A stretch of 5,902 bases of DNA from JBDSKH01 sp035556655 (GTDB lineage Bacteria; Actinomycetota; Actinomycetes; Actinomycetales; Microbacteriaceae), in assembly GCA_035556655.1 (NCBI GenBank), contig DATMFW010000063.1:1-5902 (forward strand). The letters run 5' to 3'. The first letter of the stretch is position 1. Every line of letters begins with the position of its first letter. The position numbers and the translations under genes were made by a program. The notes under the pieces are model-generated. The model was not told where the DNA came from. It saw only the letters and a list, made by a program, of their open reading frames with translations, and did no database searches. This document shows positions 5,341 through 5,902 of the stretch, one piece after another.

Positions 5341-5369
5341 TGTCACCCGCCCGTCACCCGGCGTAAGTT
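5341..5369 (+). promoter_or_regulatory. Promoter of the Flp pilin gene with a direct-repeat site
   Basis: TAAGTT (5364-5369) fits a -10, and TGTCAC (5341-5346), 17 bp upstream, is a poor -35, so activation is expected. GTCACCCG occurs at 5342-5349 and 5353-5360, an 11-bp-period direct repeat of the form GTCAC-N6-GTCAC. This spacing is typical of OmpR-type response regulators and resembles the reported MtrA site (GTMAC-N6-GTMAC). The mRNA would have a leader of about 97 nt, including a small 5-bp hairpin GCTCG/CGAGC at 5393-5406. Confidence 0.45.
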
Positions 5370-5462
5370 CCTGAGCACGTAACAGGAAACCCGCTCGAGG
5401 ACGAGCCGGACCAACCACCCGGTGACTCTCGAACGGCCTCGGAATCAGGCAATGAACTCATT

Positions 5463-5469
5463 GGGGGAG
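5463..5469 (+). promoter_or_regulatory. Shine-Dalgarno of the pilin gene
   Basis: GGGGGAG ends 3 nt before ATG 5473. It is the only good ribosome binding site near the three in-frame start codons (GTG 5422, ATG 5452, ATG 5473) and decides the start. Confidence 0.7.
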
Positions 5470-5472
5470 ACC

Positions 5473-5682
5473 ATGTTCAACGCTCTGCTGACCCGGTTCG
5501 GGGTCGCACTGCACACCACGCTCACCGACGTCAAGAACGACGAGGAGGGCGCCACGGCGGTCGAGTACGGCCTCATCGTCGGCCTCATCGCCGTCGTCAT
5601 CATCGGTGCCGTCGTCACTCTGGGGGGCCTGCTCAACGGCTTCTTCGAGGACATCAACACCCAGCTCGGCGGCGCGTCCTAG
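5473..5682 (+). CDS. flp: Flp-family type IVb pilin
   Basis: This 69-aa prepilin would be the major subunit of a Tad/Flp pilus used for surface adherence. Residues 1-26 form the leader, ending in D-E-E-G. The prepilin peptidase should cut after Gly26, giving a mature protein of 43 aa that starts A-T-A-V-E-Y-G; Glu31 (+5) and Tyr32 (+6) are the hallmark Glu-Tyr pair of Flp pilins. The hydrophobic helix follows (about 33-55: L-I-V-G-L-I-A-V-V-I-I-G-A-V-V), then a short tail (G-F-F-E-D-I-N-T-Q-L-G). ATG 5473 is chosen for its strong Shine-Dalgarno; ATG 5452 would add seven residues to the leader. It is transcribed divergently from the 2TM gene and followed after 80 nt by a TadE-like gene, so it is probably the first gene of a tad locus. 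The small size is normal for the family. Confidence 0.93.
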   Translation: MFNALLTRFGVALHTTLTDVKNDEEGATAVEYGLIVGLIAVVIIGAVVTLGGLLNGFFEDINTQLGGAS

Positions 5683-5692
5683 CAGGTCCCGC

Positions 5693-5724
5693 CGGGCGCG
5701 CGCCGCGGAGCGCGCGGGCGCCCG
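5693..5724 (+). terminator. GC-rich hairpin between flp and tadE (possible attenuator)
   Basis: A 7-bp outer stem (5693-5699 with 5718-5724), a 2-nt bulge (5716-5717) and a 4-bp inner stem (5700-5703 with 5712-5715) enclose an 8-nt loop. All pairs are G-C. No U-run follows, so it is not a standard intrinsic terminator; it could partly stop transcription or protect the flp mRNA 3' end, which would give more pilin than TadE. Confidence 0.5.
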
Positions 5725-5762
5725 ACGGACTGTTCGGACCTCCGCAGTCTGACCCTGCAGTC

Positions 5763-5902
5763 ATGACCTGGCGCAGGTGGAAGGACCAGCGCGGCGCGGT
5801 CGCCGTGGAGTTCGCGCTCGTCTTCCCTCTTCTGATCCTCGTGCTGTTCGGGGTGATCGAGTACGGGGCGGTCTACAACGCCCAGCTGCAGATCACCGGA
5901 GC
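5763..5902 (+). CDS. tadE: TadE-like pseudopilin, 3' partial
   Basis: The frame starts at ATG 5763 and is open to the window end, so 46 residues are visible. After a short basic leader (M-T-W-R-R-W-K-D-Q-R-G) comes A-V-A-V-E-F-A-L-V-F-P and then a hydrophobic helix (L-L-I-L-V-L-F-G-V-I-E-Y-G). This is the signature of the TadE-like domain: R-G, then V-E-F-A-L-x-x-P, and E-Y-G about 15 residues on. The expected prepilin-peptidase cut is after Gly11, with Glu16 at +5, as in the Flp pilin. TadE proteins are minor pseudopilins or anchors needed for Flp pilus assembly. No clear Shine-Dalgarno is seen. TadE, TadF and TadG share this N-terminus, so the exact paralogue cannot be fixed from the fragment. 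Confidence 0.85.
   Translation, partial: MTWRRWKDQRGAVAVEFALVFPLLILVLFGVIEYGAVYNAQLQITG

Noticed and set aside
4448..5374. 308-codon plus-strand frame opposite SRAP and 2TM genes
   Set aside because: It lies antisense to two genes with intact family motifs, and its product is a low-complexity Asp/Arg/His-rich sequence.
5422..5472. Longer pilin from GTG 5422 or ATG 5452
   Set aside because: Neither has a good Shine-Dalgarno, while ATG 5473 has GGGGGAG just upstream and gives a normal-length leader.
1..5902. tRNA, rRNA, CRISPR array, insertion sequence or integration site
   Set aside because: I found no cloverleaf, no regularly spaced repeats, no transposase or integrase motifs, and no terminal inverted repeats with target duplications.

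Overview
The window is high-GC DNA from an actinobacterium, most likely a Microbacteriaceae-type organism such as Microbacterium or a relative. The evidence is the strong G/C bias at third codon positions, GTG starts, TANNNT-type -10 boxes placed exactly 7 nt before start codons (leaderless mRNAs), a PadR/HAAS pair, an actinobacterial-style Flp/TadE pilus locus, and one intergenic palindrome that resembles repeats I remember from Microbacteriaceae. The genus is an inference.

Layout. 1-411: end of a lipoprotein gene, lipobox visible, 5' end outside the window. 453-986: small soluble protein of unknown function. 1064-1936: four-helix membrane protein with a C-terminal cysteine-containing domain. 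1937-2812: DNA methyltransferase of the N4/N6 amino class that starts on the base after the previous stop codon; no restriction gene is next to it. 2800-2835: imperfect palindrome that contains the methyltransferase stop codon. 2888-3244 and 3241-4248: PadR-type repressor and its HAAS-domain membrane partner, overlapping by ATGA, preceded by a perfect 8-3-8 inverted repeat that touches the -10 box. On the minus strand, 5269-4967 encodes a 2TM-domain membrane protein and 4963-4229 an SRAP-domain protein (YedK/HMCES family, abasic-site DNA-protein crosslinker); the two form a tight operon that converges on the HAAS gene with a 20-bp tail overlap. 5270-5472 is a divergent regulatory region. 5473-5682 is a Flp-type pilin, 5693-5724 a GC-rich hairpin, and 5763 to the window end the start of a TadE-like pseudopilin.

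How the parts work together. PadR and HAAS probably form one self-regulated signalling unit. Flp and TadE look like the first genes of a tad (tight adherence) pilus locus, whose promoter region carries two kinds of repeated site. The SRAP protein handles abasic single-stranded DNA, and the methyltransferase probably sets an epigenetic mark. I see no direct evidence of a new multi-gene defence or mobile system. The most unusual material is in the non-coding DNA (the palindrome at 2800-2835, the PadR operator and the pilin promoter region) and in the uncharacterised membrane protein before the methyltransferase. No intergenic stretch exceeds about 200 bases.
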